A stretch of 64,000 bases of DNA from Mesorhizobium sp. 113-3-3 (GTDB lineage: Bacteria > Pseudomonadota > Alphaproteobacteria > Rhizobiales > Rhizobiaceae): the NCBI RefSeq assembly GCF_016756495.1, contig NZ_AP023245.1:214232-278231 (forward strand). Reading direction: 5' to 3'. Positions 44,353 to 52,503 of this stretch are shown in pieces (position 1 is the stretch's first letter; each line of letters opens with the position of its first letter). The notes under the pieces are model-generated. The model searched no databases and had not been told where the DNA came from. It saw only the letters and a list, made by a program, of their open reading frames with translations. Position numbers and translations under genes: made by a program.

Positions 44353-45384
44353 ATGCCTGAAACCAGGGTCCTCTACATCGATGACGACGACGCGCTCGCG
44401 CGCCTCGTACAGAAGAAGCTCGGCCGCCTCGGTTTCGTCGTCGAGCATGCTTCCAGCCCGGAACAGGCTCTGACCAGACTTGAGGAAGGCGGCTTCGACG
44501 TCCTGGCGCTCGACCACTATCTGGGAGCCGGGACCGGGCTTGAATTCCTGGCAAGGCTTGCAACGCGCGGCGCCGGCCCTCCCGCCGTCTATGTGACCGG
44601 CTCTTCCGAAATGAGCGTCGCGGTGGCCGCCCTGAAGGCCGGGGCTAGCGACTTCGTGCCGAAGACGATCGGTGACGACTTCATAGCCCTTCTGGCCTCC
44701 GCTCTCGATCAGGCTGTCGCCAAGGCACGCCTCGTCGCCGAGAAGGAAGCCGCCGAGGCGCAGGTGCGTGCGGCGCGCGACCGCGCCGAACTCCTGTTGG
44801 CCGAGGTCAACCACCGGGTCGCCAACAGCCTTGCAATGGTCTCATCGCTGGTCAACCTGCAGGCCAATGTGTTGACGGACAAGGGTGCCAAGGATGCGCT
44901 TGCCGAAACCCAAGCGCGCATCTTCGCCATAGCCTCGGTGCACAAGCGCCTCTACACCTCCGGCTCGGTCGGCATCGTCGAACTCGACGGCTATCTCGGC
45001 GGCCTCCTGGAAAACCTTGGCGGCTCGATGCGTGGCCAGGGGCACGGCGCCAACCTGATAAGCGATCTGGCGCCGCTGACACTCGGCATCGACGCCACGA
45101 TCAATCTCGGGGTGATCGTGACCGAATTGGTCACCAATGCCTTCAAATATGCCTATCCCGACAAATCCGGCGATGTACGCGTATTGCTGCGCGAGGACGG
45201 GCCGGGTCGCGCTTTGCTGACCGTCGAGGACGACGGCGTCGGCAACGCCGGCAACGTCATCAAGGGCACCGGCTTGGGAACGCGCATCATCAAGGCAATG
45301 GCTAGAAGCATCGACGCCGATGTTGCCTATCAGGCACGCGATCCCGGGACAGCGGTGGTTCTGAGCTTTGCCCTGCCGCAGTGA
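44353..45384 (+). CDS. Receiver domain fused to HWE/HisKA_2-type histidine kinase
   Basis: A 343-residue soluble protein. Residues 1-120 are a receiver (VLYIDDDDALARLVQKKL, LALDHYLGAGTGLEFL, VYVTGSS, VPKTIGDD). The kinase part has LLAEVNHRVANSLAMVSSLV, with the phosphorylated His of the HisKA_2/HWE group, and the HATPase motifs VTELVTNAFKYAYPD and VEDDGVGNAGN. It lies 6 bp after the response regulator. It probably receives a signal through its receiver and phosphorylates a target elsewhere. Confidence 0.9.
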   Translation: MPETRVLYIDDDDALARLVQKKLGRLGFVVEHASSPEQALTRLEEGGFDVLALDHYLGAGTGLEFLARLATRGAGPPAVYVTGSSEMSVAVAALKAGASDFVPKTIGDDFIALLASALDQAVAKARLVAEKEAAEAQVRAARDRAELLLAEVNHRVANSLAMVSSLVNLQANVLTDKGAKDALAETQARIFAIASVHKRLYTSGSVGIVELDGYLGGLLENLGGSMRGQGHGANLISDLAPLTLGIDATINLGVIVTELVTNAFKYAYPDKSGDVRVLLREDGPGRALLTVEDDGVGNAGNVIKGTGLGTRIIKAMARSIDADVAYQARDPGTAVVLSFALPQ

Positions 45385-45467
45385 CGGGCTATGCGCGCTG
45401 GCAGGCTTTGCCTCCGCCATGGGTCATGCAAGGATGCGCCCGGCGTTTTCTTCAGGTGGAGAGTTCG

Positions 45468-46610
45468 ATGTTTTGGCAGACCGGTAGATTCGCCATGCAG
45501 CAGGTGCTGCCGATCGCTGCTCTGCTGCTCGCAACCAATGTCGCCTCGATGGCCGAGGGGTCACCCGGCATTACCGTTCCGACGGTTCTACAGCCATTCG
45601 TTCCAACGGCGCCGAGCTGCTCGAAGCCAACCGACCTCAAGCCGATCCTGGCATTCGCCAAGGACAACAAGCGTGAGTTCATCGAGGGTGTCGATCATGG
45701 CCTGGCTCAGGCGGCCGAAGACAACCATCTGGAATATCGTGTCGCCCTCGCCGCCAATGACAGCGCCAAGATGATCTCGGACGTCGAGGCGCTGCGCGCC
45801 GAGCGGGTGGGCGGGATCGTTGTGTCTCCCGTAGACCCGGCGGCGCTGGCCCCCAGCCTGCAAAAGGCCATGTGGTCTGGAACCTATGTCAGCACGGTCG
45901 TCGCACCGCCGGCAACGTCGCTGCTCAACGCGCCGCAATATCTCACCGGGAAGGAACTGGGAGACGCGGCGGTCGCGTATATCAAGGACAAGTTCCACGG
46001 CCGAGCCGACGTGGTGCTGCTGACCCAGGACAGCCTGCAATTTCTCACGCCGCGTTTCGTCGCCATCCGCGATGCGCTCGACACGCTGCCAGACGTGCGC
46101 ATCGTAGCCGATATCTCCCCCAATCCCGTCAGCAAGGAAGGAGGATTGGCCACGATGCGGATGGTCATCCAGGCGCATCCGCATGTGGACGTGGTGCTGG
46201 GCGCCGATGGTGTCGTCCTTGGCGCCCTGCAGGCGCTGCGGGAGGCTGGCAAGGACAGGCCGGATCAGTTCATCGGAGGGATCGACGGCGAGCCCGAGGC
46301 AATAGCCGAAATCACAAAGGGAGGTCCCTACAAGATGACGGTCAGCCTGAATTCGCCAGTCTTCGGATATGCGATGGGCCAGCATGCGGCCGACTGGCTC
46401 GAGGGAAAGCCGATCCCGCAAGCGATGGATATCCTGCCGCACGTCATCACGGCGCAAAACCTTGGCGACTATCAAAAGGATCTTGCCAATCCAGGCGCGG
46501 TCTATGAAGATCCGGCGCGAAGAGATGGCTATCTACGGATGTATGGCAACATCTGCTACGACAGCCGCGATCAATATCTCAATTTCCCCTGGTCGTCTGA
46601 ATCTCGATAG
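45468..46610 (+). CDS. Sugar-type periplasmic binding protein (RbsB-like), orphan
   Basis: A 380-residue precursor from the ATG at 45468 after AGGTGGAGAG. Signal peptide to about residue 29 (AALLLATNVASMAEG). The type-I fold has LKPILAFAKDNKREFIEGVD, VGGIVVSPVDPAALAPSLQ, DVVLGADGVVLGALQALREA and IGGIDGEPEAIAEIT, as in peripla_BP_4 sugar or autoinducer binding proteins. No permease or ATPase is nearby. Placed after the two-component genes, it could present a ligand to the CHASE3 kinase. Confidence 0.85.
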   Translation: MFWQTGRFAMQQVLPIAALLLATNVASMAEGSPGITVPTVLQPFVPTAPSCSKPTDLKPILAFAKDNKREFIEGVDHGLAQAAEDNHLEYRVALAANDSAKMISDVEALRAERVGGIVVSPVDPAALAPSLQKAMWSGTYVSTVVAPPATSLLNAPQYLTGKELGDAAVAYIKDKFHGRADVVLLTQDSLQFLTPRFVAIRDALDTLPDVRIVADISPNPVSKEGGLATMRMVIQAHPHVDVVLGADGVVLGALQALREAGKDRPDQFIGGIDGEPEAIAEITKGGPYKMTVSLNSPVFGYAMGQHAADWLEGKPIPQAMDILPHVITAQNLGDYQKDLANPGAVYEDPARRDGYLRMYGNICYDSRDQYLNFPWSSESR

Positions 46611-46752
46611 TAGACGCACCATCCGGAGGCTGGGCAATAGGCCATTTGACCGGACCAACGCCATTACGACACCGACGTGTCGAATTGTTTGCATTCAAAC
46701 GACTTTTGCGACGCTATCTCCGTGCCCTCACTTGGTGATCGTGGGAGGACAC

Positions 46753-46932
46753 ATGGGATCGCCCGAGCACGCAGTCGAAATAATTCGCGACAAGAAATGG
46801 ACCGTCCGCGTGACAGCCTACGGCAACACGCTGACCTTCCCTTTCGAGGCCGAAAGTTACGCGCGCTCCTACGCGGACGGCCAGGCGTTCCGGCTTGGTG
46901 TCGAGGTAGCTGAACGCAAGAAGTGCGCGTGA
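46753..46932 (+). CDS. Small protein of the FExESxA-x-GQxxRLG family
   Basis: A 59-residue protein from the ATG at 46753 after GGGAGG. It contains VEIIRDKKWTVRVTAYGNTL then FEAESYARSYADGQAFRLG, the same pattern as the minus-strand gene at 10121. Compact alpha+beta, cytosolic, unknown function. The repeated motif makes a real gene likely. Confidence 0.7.
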   Translation: MGSPEHAVEIIRDKKWTVRVTAYGNTLTFPFEAESYARSYADGQAFRLGVEVAERKKCA

Positions 46933-47004
46933 AGGCTCGTGCGTTCGCCTAACACGTGATCGCGGTCTCGACCGCCAGGGAACGAGCTGGCTTGGCACGA
47001 TCTT

Positions 47005-47799
47005 TCACTTGGAGTCGGTATTGGCATGTGGGACCGACGGGGTTCCAGAGCGAACCGGGTCCGGGATCAACTTCTGGAAGATCGCATCGTTCTTCGCTCG
47101 CCACGCTTCATCCGCAAGCCACAGATATTTCTGGTCGGGCATCAACGGCACGGCTTTGACATCGGCGCTGGAGATGCGGAGGTAGAAACTTGTCCGTTCC
47201 TCGTTCACTTGAAGATAACGTAGCGGGACGACGATGCTGTCTTTCCCGGCGATAAAGAATCCACCGGAGGCAACGACTGCGTAGTCCCATCGGTCCTTCG
47301 TGCCAATCACGACATTTCGAACTTCGCCAACTATCTTGTCATCCGAGCTGCGGACCTCGGAGCCGACGATCTCGTCGACGCGAAGGCCAGGTCCAAGGTC
47401 GTCGAGATTGATGAGCGGGCGGGCGTCTGGGGCGTCACGATTGCCCTGGATACCCCCACCTTCATGCTGCTTAGGTTCGCCTGCTGCCAATTGCTCATCG
47501 GCAAGATCCTCATCATTACCCGCGAGCTTGGCCATTGACGGCGCGGCGATCAGTTGGCGGATATTGGCGAGCACGCGCTCGCAATCGTCGTGCAAACCGT
47601 ATGTCCATAGAACGAACGCCGCATCCCTCAAGGTGCGCAGGTCATGGACCAGGTATCGGTTTTCTGGCTTGCGCAACTCAGGGCTCTTGAGCACGGCCTC
47701 CTCGAGTTTCGCATCGGAGATATTGCATACAGCGAACGCCGGGCTGACACTAAGCGCGCAAAACAATGCCAACGGCGCTGCAACCTTAACGAATTTCAT
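47005..47799 (-). CDS. Periplasmic PRC-barrel protein
   Basis: A 264-residue precursor from the ATG at 47799. Signal peptide MKFVKVAAPLALFCALSVSP ending at AFA. A helical region follows (residues 25-90: KLEEAVLKSPELRKPEN, CERVLANIRQLIA). Then a Gly/Asp-rich linker and a PRC-barrel (LGPGLRVDEIVGSEVRSSDD, VIGTKDRWDYAVVASGGFF, KDSIVVPLRYLQV). PRC-barrel proteins in rhizobia are often envelope or stress associated. Role unknown. Confidence 0.83.
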   Translation of the reverse strand: MKFVKVAAPLALFCALSVSPAFAVCNISDAKLEEAVLKSPELRKPENRYLVHDLRTLRDAAFVLWTYGLHDDCERVLANIRQLIAAPSMAKLAGNDEDLADEQLAAGEPKQHEGGGIQGNRDAPDARPLINLDDLGPGLRVDEIVGSEVRSSDDKIVGEVRNVVIGTKDRWDYAVVASGGFFIAGKDSIVVPLRYLQVNEERTSFYLRISSADVKAVPLMPDQKYLWLADEAWRAKNDAIFQKLIPDPVRSGTPSVPHANTDSK

Positions 47800-48324
47800 A
47801 TTGTTTCCCACAGGCGGCTTCTTGCTTTGACTTCGTGTGTCGAGCACGCCAATCGGGTGGAAATGTACCGCGGAACATTTGTACCAGCACAGCTCAACAG
47901 CCCGTGTGGATATTGGTTCCAGCGGTGGGGGTCGTATTTTTCCGAGTCGGCCTGAACACAACAAGCTCGCGTGGTGGTTTCGATCGCATTTGCCTAGCAG
48001 GCGATTGCGGTCTCGACCTCCAATACGGGCAACGACCCGTAGGAACAGAACACCCGGGCGTCCTTATATTCGCCACTGGCCGGATCGCCGCAGCGGCTGA
48101 AGGCGATCACCCCAGCGGCGGTCTTAGAGCATGGACGGCTCTGAAACCTGATGAACAGAAAGCGGTGTTGAAAGATTGCGGCGATACCACGCTCAACAAG
48201 TCGCACGCAGATTTCTGCGCCATGGCAAAGAAGATGGGCGGCTGAACCTAGGCCGGACGTCGAAGGTGGGCCCCAGGTCCGCCTTCGAGTAACTGCGGCT
48301 GGTGCTGTGCCTACAATCCCTCAG
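47800..48324. other. 525 bp with at most a gene remnant
   Basis: On the plus strand a frame ending at 48245 has a believable C-terminus (ALKPDEQKAVLKDCGDTTLN, then HADFCAMAKKMGG) with two cysteines, perhaps the tail of a small secreted protein whose start is lost. Nothing else is supported. Confidence 0.35.
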
Positions 48325-48570
48325 CTATAAAGGCTTCCCGGCGCGCATCATGGCGCGCGCAATGGCAAGCTGCGTTTCCGTCCTGGCGTTCTCTTTCTGC
48401 GTCATGTTGTCTGCTGCGATCAGCCGCTTGAGTGACCGCCGAGTTTCACCGCGCGACCAGCCGGCTTCCATCATGCAATCGACGATGGCTTGAAACCCGG
48501 GCTCCATCGCCTCCTGGCAGTCGATGACTCGGTCTGGATAATCGTTCGCTTCTCTTGGTCGACTGATCAT
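48325..48570 (-). CDS. Small hypothetical protein, third gene of the SRAP operon
   Basis: An 81-residue helical protein (MISRPREANDYPDRVIDCQE, MMEAGWSRGETRRSLKRLIA). Its ATG overlaps the stop of the preceding gene (ATGA), so it is translated from the same message as the SRAP protein. It resembles a small rhizobial family with the YPDRVIDCQEA start. No motif for a reaction; the association with an SOS-type gene is the main clue. Confidence 0.72.
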   Translation of the reverse strand: MISRPREANDYPDRVIDCQEAMEPGFQAIVDCMMEAGWSRGETRRSLKRLIAADNMTQKENARTETQLAIARAMMRAGKPL

Positions 48571-48767
48571 CTCACCCCCGCCAAATAGCTGTTGCCGTGT
48601 TCGCGATGTTCGAAACAGAGCCAGTGCGATGGCTGTCTCAGTTTTGCAAATCCGAAGGGCGCGCGCTTCCCGCATCGTTCAAACTCACAGATGTGATTTT
48701 CGATCCGTCCACCTTGCCGCGGCGCCGCAGTCATTCCTTCGGCAAGCTTGATGGGTTCGTCGCTCAT
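48567..48767 (-). CDS. Small Cys/His-rich protein, second gene of the SRAP operon
   Basis: A 66-residue protein. The C-terminal half has ICEFERCGKRAPFGFAKL then WLCFEHREHG; Cys-x4-Cys and a later Cys-x2-His could bind one zinc ion. ATGA overlaps join it to the SRAP gene upstream and to the 81-residue gene downstream. It may bind DNA or a protein partner in the abasic-site response, which is an inference from context only. Confidence 0.72.
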   Translation of the reverse strand: MSDEPIKLAEGMTAAPRQGGRIENHICEFERCGKRAPFGFAKLRQPSHWLCFEHREHGNSYLAGVR

Positions 48768-49456
48768 AGCGGATTGATCGGCCCGACTAGGGCAGGGTGG
48801 TCATTCGGTTGCTTGTTGACGACGGTCGAATTTACGTCGCGTCCGACACGGTTGAACTGCAACTGGCCGTCGATGTCGTGACTGAGGATGTCTTTCAGGT
48901 ACTCCTTCGGCGTCGCCGGGTCGAGCCAGGCGTCGTAATAGGCCTGGTCGAGAATGACCGGCTGACGGTCGTGCAGGTTCTTCATCGGCTCGCCGGCCGG
49001 CTCGGCGATGATGGTGCAACTCGTGATGTCGAGATTTGAGTTGTGGGCCCAAAGCCCGGCAAACGAAAAAGGAGCGTGGCCGGGGAGGTAGATGTGCCAA
49101 GGATCCTTCTTGCCGTCGGCCGGCGAGATCGTCCACTCAAAAAAGCCGTCAGCCGGGATCAAGCATCGTTTCGACTTGAAGGCATCCCGGAAGGCCGGCG
49201 CGGTGTCGATGCCTTCAATCCTGGCGTTGAACATGGCCGCCTTGGGCATTTCCTTTGCCCAGAACGGAACGAGCCACCAGCGGCCCTCCCGCAAGCGGTG
49301 GTTGCCGTTTTCGCCGGCGGTGACGAAAGGCACGTCTTGCGTCGGCGCGATGTTGTATCGCGGCTGGTCATTGCGGCCGATTTCCGCCCGCGCCGTGAGC
49401 CGGTAAAGTCGGTGGATTTCCGACCACGTCAGATATCGGGTGTAGCGGCCGCACAT
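48764..49456 (-). CDS. yedK: SRAP-domain protein (YedK/HMCES-like abasic-site shield), intact
   Basis: A 230-residue protein with all active-site residues: Cys2 (MCGRYTRY), N77 (MFNARIEG), E107 (GFFEW) and H162 (NLHDRQPVIL). This family forms a thiazolidine crosslink with abasic sites in single-stranded DNA. It is the only intact catalytic SRAP in the window. First gene of a three-gene overlapping operon, with a GAAC-N7-GAAC box 59-73 bases before the ATG, so SOS induction is likely. Confidence 0.93.
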   Translation of the reverse strand: MCGRYTRYLTWSEIHRLYRLTARAEIGRNDQPRYNIAPTQDVPFVTAGENGNHRLREGRWWLVPFWAKEMPKAAMFNARIEGIDTAPAFRDAFKSKRCLIPADGFFEWTISPADGKKDPWHIYLPGHAPFSFAGLWAHNSNLDITSCTIIAEPAGEPMKNLHDRQPVILDQAYYDAWLDPATPKEYLKDILSHDIDGQLQFNRVGRDVNSTVVNKQPNDHPALVGPINPL

Positions 49457-49514
49457 GACATTTCCTCGATCGACAGGCTTCCCGATCCTTTGGTGTGGTT
49501 ATCCTGCCGACAGT

Positions 49515-49529
49515 GAACGAAATGAGAAC
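49515..49529. promoter_or_regulatory. LexA-type SOS box (GAAC-N7-GAAC)
   Basis: GAAC at 49515-49518 and 49526-49529 are separated by exactly 7 bases, as in the box at 25098. It lies between the divergent SRAP operon (start 49456) and the small gene at 49604, so it might control both. Confidence 0.7.
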
Positions 49530-49603
49530 AAAATAGTCAAGCGCCTCTTGACCGGACAGGAATATGTTCCTTATTCCTGATCTCTCTGAGCAGGAAAAGG
49601 GCC

Positions 49604-49813
49604 ATGGGAAAGCGCCAAAATGCGCCGATCGGCGAAGCTATGTCCGAATTGGAGTTGGCGGCACAGCAGGCCCTCGCTGCAGCCAGTGGCGATGCTGTGG
49701 TCGCCCTGCTGACGGCTCTGGCCAGGAACGCCGAACTTGAGCGGGAACTCGCTTTGTCACGGGCTGCGGTTTCGAATGGCTTTTCCCGGGGCTGGCACAA
49801 GGCGCGCCCCTAG
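49604..49813 (+). CDS. Small helical hypothetical protein
   Basis: A 69-residue protein (MGKRQNAPIGEAMSELELAA) with an AGGAAAAGGG ribosome site. It is Ala/Leu/Glu-rich, probably two long helices that may dimerise (VVALLTALARNAELERELAL). It directly abuts the next gene (stop TAG then ATG). Function unknown; it faces the SRAP operon across a LexA-type box. Confidence 0.6.
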   Translation: MGKRQNAPIGEAMSELELAAQQALAAASGDAVVALLTALARNAELERELALSRAAVSNGFSRGWHKARP

Positions 49814-50275
49814 ATGGTTGACACTGCCGAAGATAATTTCCGGATCGAGGTTTGGGACCGGGAGGAAAAGACGCATCTCGAAACCATCAGTCGTTCGCCG
49901 GACGCTGTGGTAAGCCAAGCGGCCTGGCAGGCCGCCATCCGGCGTCGGCCAGGCATGCTGCTGATCCACTACAACAGCCGACATGTCATGGAGAAGATTC
50001 TCACGCCGGGTGAGGTCAAGATCCCGCCCCAGACGATTATCGACGGCAGTATCCACGCCGGGCTGGATGTCGCACTTGGTGATTTGCGCTCATGGCACAC
50101 GCTGCGGGCCTGGTGCACAAAATGCTCGCATCACGCGATGGTAAAGCCGGAAGGGCTGATCAGGCGATACGGTAGGGACGCCTTGTTCAGCACGGTTGAG
50201 CGCGCTCTTTTCTGCACGAGTTGCAAAAAGGGAGGACCGGTTCGGATGGAGATACACAGCATGCCGCGAAACTGA
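49814..50275 (+). CDS. Hypothetical protein with two CxxC pairs
   Basis: A 153-residue protein. The N-terminal part (FRIEVWDREEKTHLETISRS, AAWQAAIRRRPGMLLIHYNS) looks alpha/beta. The C-terminal half has WCTKCSHHAMVKPEGL and LFCTSCKKGG, two CxxC pairs that probably form a zinc ribbon. It follows the 69-residue gene with no gap, so the two are likely co-expressed. No named family recognised. Confidence 0.65.
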   Translation: MVDTAEDNFRIEVWDREEKTHLETISRSPDAVVSQAAWQAAIRRRPGMLLIHYNSRHVMEKILTPGEVKIPPQTIIDGSIHAGLDVALGDLRSWHTLRAWCTKCSHHAMVKPEGLIRRYGRDALFSTVERALFCTSCKKGGPVRMEIHSMPRN

Positions 50276-50397
50276 GAGTGGTCGTCGGCGCTGTTGATCA
50301 GTGTCTCGAATTTCGAGATGACGCGCGGGCTCCAGGCTCGCGCCTGCTCCACCTTCGTCATCTTGCTTTCGAGAAGACGATCGTTGACTAGCGTCAC
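50276..50397 (-). pseudogene. N-terminal remnant, possibly of an adenylate-cyclase-type protein
   Basis: The frame MTKVEQARAWSPRVISKF with ETLINSADDHSQFR resembles the start of DUF5939-linked adenylate cyclases (RxWSPRVxxKxExLxxxxD). It breaks off where the opposite-strand gene ends, so only about 40 residues remain. Weak, motif-based call. Confidence 0.35.
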
Positions 50398-50680
50398 GCC
50401 AGATCCTCAACCTTTCTTCGCGACAGCCTACTAAAAACGAGCGCGATGCGAATGGATTGAATTCCTTTGTTGGCACGACCCCCCTGCACGGCAACTTTCT
50501 GGGTGGTTCGTCTCGGAACCGCACCGTCTTCTTGCGGCCCAAACGAGACATACTCGGTACGTGCGGTTGGATGGAGCAAGCTTTCATCCAAGTCACGTCA
50601 AACCGTTATCGGTGGACATCTCGGCCTGCAGTTCGCTTCATCATTCTTGATAGCCGGGTGCCGCCATTGCCTCCCTTCTT

Positions 50681-51271
50681 CATTTCATAGAGCGCACCAA
50701 CGACCTCTCGAACGGGCTGATCTGCCCGAAGGACGGCTGAAGCCTCGACCGCCTATGCCGCAATGGCGCGGCGCGCGTTTCTTCCCCTGGGCGAAGCCCT
50801 TTCCTCGCGGAACCAAGAAACGCGCGCCTGCGCCATCCTCCGCTTTGCTGCGGTCGCAAGCGATGCGGCGGCGGTCGCCTGCGGCCTCACGATCGCCATC
50901 GAGGTCGCATGGTGCGGGCTCGGAAATGAGAAAACGGAGACTGAAAATGGCTACTATCGGCACTTTCAAGAAGACCAATGCGAACGAGTTCACCGGCGAG
51001 ATCGTCACCCTCAGCGTCCAGGCCAAGGGCGTGCGCATCGTCCCCGACACCCGAGCCAGCGGCGAGAACGCTCCAAGCCACCGCGTGGTGGTCGGCAAGG
51101 CCGAGATCGGCGCCGCCTGGTCGAAACGCTCCAACGAGGGCCGCGAGTATCTCGGGCTCAAGCTTGACGATCCGAGCTTCACCGCTCCGATCTACGCCAA
51201 CCTCTTCGCCGACGAGGAAGGCGAGGGCCACAGCCTCATATGGTCCCGCCCCAGCCGCCGCAACGGCGAAT
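50681..51271 (+). repeat. DUF736 segment, direct-repeat copy 1
   Basis: About 590 bp nearly identical to 62711-63302, in the same orientation and offset by 12,030-12,031 bp. It covers 265 bp of non-coding leader plus the DUF736 gene. Weaker similarity continues upstream for roughly 200 bp. The leader is as well conserved as the gene, which points to recent duplication or gene conversion. Confidence 0.85.
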
Positions 51272-51273
51272 GA
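50947..51273 (+). CDS. DUF736 family protein (copy 1)
   Basis: A 108-residue protein (MATIGTFKKTNANEFTGEIV, then PSHRVVVGKAEIGAAW and YLGLKLDDPSFTAPIYANL). DUF736 is a small family found mainly on alphaproteobacterial ICEs and conjugative plasmids; beta-rich, no known activity. The leader (50398-50946) has no other convincing gene. It differs from copy 2 (62978) by a few residues only (for example SNEGREY against STEGRDY). Confidence 0.9.
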   Translation: MATIGTFKKTNANEFTGEIVTLSVQAKGVRIVPDTRASGENAPSHRVVVGKAEIGAAWSKRSNEGREYLGLKLDDPSFTAPIYANLFADEEGEGHSLIWSRPSRRNGE

Positions 51274-51281
51274 ATGAAGAT

Positions 51282-51311
51282 CTCTCGCCTGGCAATCGCG
51301 CCGGGCGAGAG
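51282..51311 (+). terminator. Hairpin after DUF736 copy 1
   Basis: CTCTCGCCTGGC (51282-51293) pairs with GCCGGGCGAGAG (51300-51311) through 12 bp with one G.T pair and a 6-nt loop. Only a short T-rich stretch follows, so termination strength is uncertain. It also lies just past the end of the opposing XRE gene. Confidence 0.55.
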
Positions 51312-51315
51312 TTCT

Positions 51316-51591
51316 CTAGGTCTGATCAGACCGTCGCGCAAATCGTAAGCCCGCGCCGCCGCCATTTTCCGCAAGGAATTCGATTCCCGCTGTCTCAAAC
51401 GCACGGCGGATCGCAGCTAGATTGTTTCGGTGCGGAATACGAATACTCCTCTCGAAGTCTACTATCGTAGTTCTGGAAACAGCCGCTGCCTCGGCTAGGT
51501 CCCCCTGACTCCATCCGAGCATGGCTCGTGCAGCACGACACTGCTGAACAGAGATCGCATCACTCTCAATATCGTTCTTTTTGGTTGACAT
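51316..51591 (-). CDS. XRE-family HTH regulator
   Basis: A 91-residue protein. The helix-turn-helix is CRAARAMLGWSQGDLAEAAA then VSRTTIVDFERSIRIP; the C-terminal tail IRRAFETAGIEFLAENGGGA is common in rhizobial XRE proteins. It is a small DNA-binding repressor of unknown target. It converges with DUF736 copy 1. Confidence 0.85.
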   Translation of the reverse strand: MSTKKNDIESDAISVQQCRAARAMLGWSQGDLAEAAAVSRTTIVDFERSIRIPHRNNLAAIRRAFETAGIEFLAENGGGAGLRFARRSDQT

Positions 51592-51763
51592 AGGTCAAAA
51601 AAGCCGCTTTTAGTATGCCACCCTACGGAAGTCATTGATGAGGTCTGGCGAAATAGCCTCGCTCGGCCCCACTACGCGACGACGTTGATAGCTCAGAATC
51701 TTCATTGATTCTGACGATAGCTACCAATTGTCCTTTCGTCACGGGTGAGAACGGGAGGCGCCG

Positions 51764-52402
51764 GTGAGTGGAGGTAAGGCAGCTTCACAATCCCCATCAA
51801 TTGGCGAAAACCAGCCGTCGGCCGATCCAGCACTTCTCCTATCCCTTGCCTGGATTGACGCTCACGTTGCGATGCTGGCCTCGTGCGTTCGGCAGCAGCA
51901 GGCTGAGGAGGGGGTCCTGGAGTGCGGTGCGCTCATGCCTGTCGGCGAAGTGATTGGGCGCGGAGAGAGGGTTGGCGCCGACCGCGACTGGCCTGATTTT
52001 CTGAAGGAAGAGCAGGATGGCGCTGAAAAGGCCGACGCGTTGCTGGGTGAGATTGTGGCGACGCCTGCACAATCCTTGGCGGGCGTGGTCGCCAAGCTTG
52101 CGGTCATCCTTCGGGAGGCGACTGACAACACCGACCTTTGCGAATTTCCGCTGTCGCATATCCGCTCTGCTTTGGCCGATCTAAGGCGCCTCACGCACGA
52201 AACGACAGGCGACGAGCCTGCCGGCTGGCCCGCAGGCGACCAGTCGATCGGCGCGCTGTTCGAGCAGCCTGCGTCATCGTTCGCCGCATGGCGCGCCTTC
52301 AGTGCCTGGAGCCAGGGCGATGACGACGCCTATCGCGCCTGGACGAACACATTCAAGACACTGCAAGGCGCAAGCCAGCAAGCATCGCGAAGTGTCACCT
52401 AA
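51764..52402 (+). CDS. Hypothetical protein
   Basis: A 212-residue acidic protein starting at GTG 51764. Segments such as LLLSLAWIDAHVAMLASCVR and AGVVAKLAVILREATDNTDL are predicted helices. No catalytic motif, signal peptide or membrane helix. Gene-like composition. I do not recognise a family. It lies in the mobile-element region before the DUF2285 gene. Confidence 0.6.
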   Translation: MSGGKAASQSPSIGENQPSADPALLLSLAWIDAHVAMLASCVRQQQAEEGVLECGALMPVGEVIGRGERVGADRDWPDFLKEEQDGAEKADALLGEIVATPAQSLAGVVAKLAVILREATDNTDLCEFPLSHIRSALADLRRLTHETTGDEPAGWPAGDQSIGALFEQPASSFAAWRAFSAWSQGDDDAYRAWTNTFKTLQGASQQASRSVT

Positions 52403-52503
52403 CTGCTCGGCGCCGAGATATCTCATCGTCCATTCGTCAATGACGGAATCCAAGGATTTCGCTCAAAGCCACGTCCCCCTATCAAATCCTTGAGAAGGGA
52501 AGG

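Noticed and set aside
43480..44814. A 444-codon minus-strand open frame
   Set aside because: Antisense to the kinase, response regulator and receiver-kinase genes; no family features.
45588..46475. Minus-strand open frame opposite the sugar-binding protein
   Set aside because: Composition typical of an antisense shadow; the plus-strand gene has a signal peptide and family motifs.
50681..51271. Idea that the DUF736 repeats are insertion sequences
   Set aside because: They contain no transposase and no terminal inverted repeats, and they encode a backbone protein with its leader; segmental duplication fits better.
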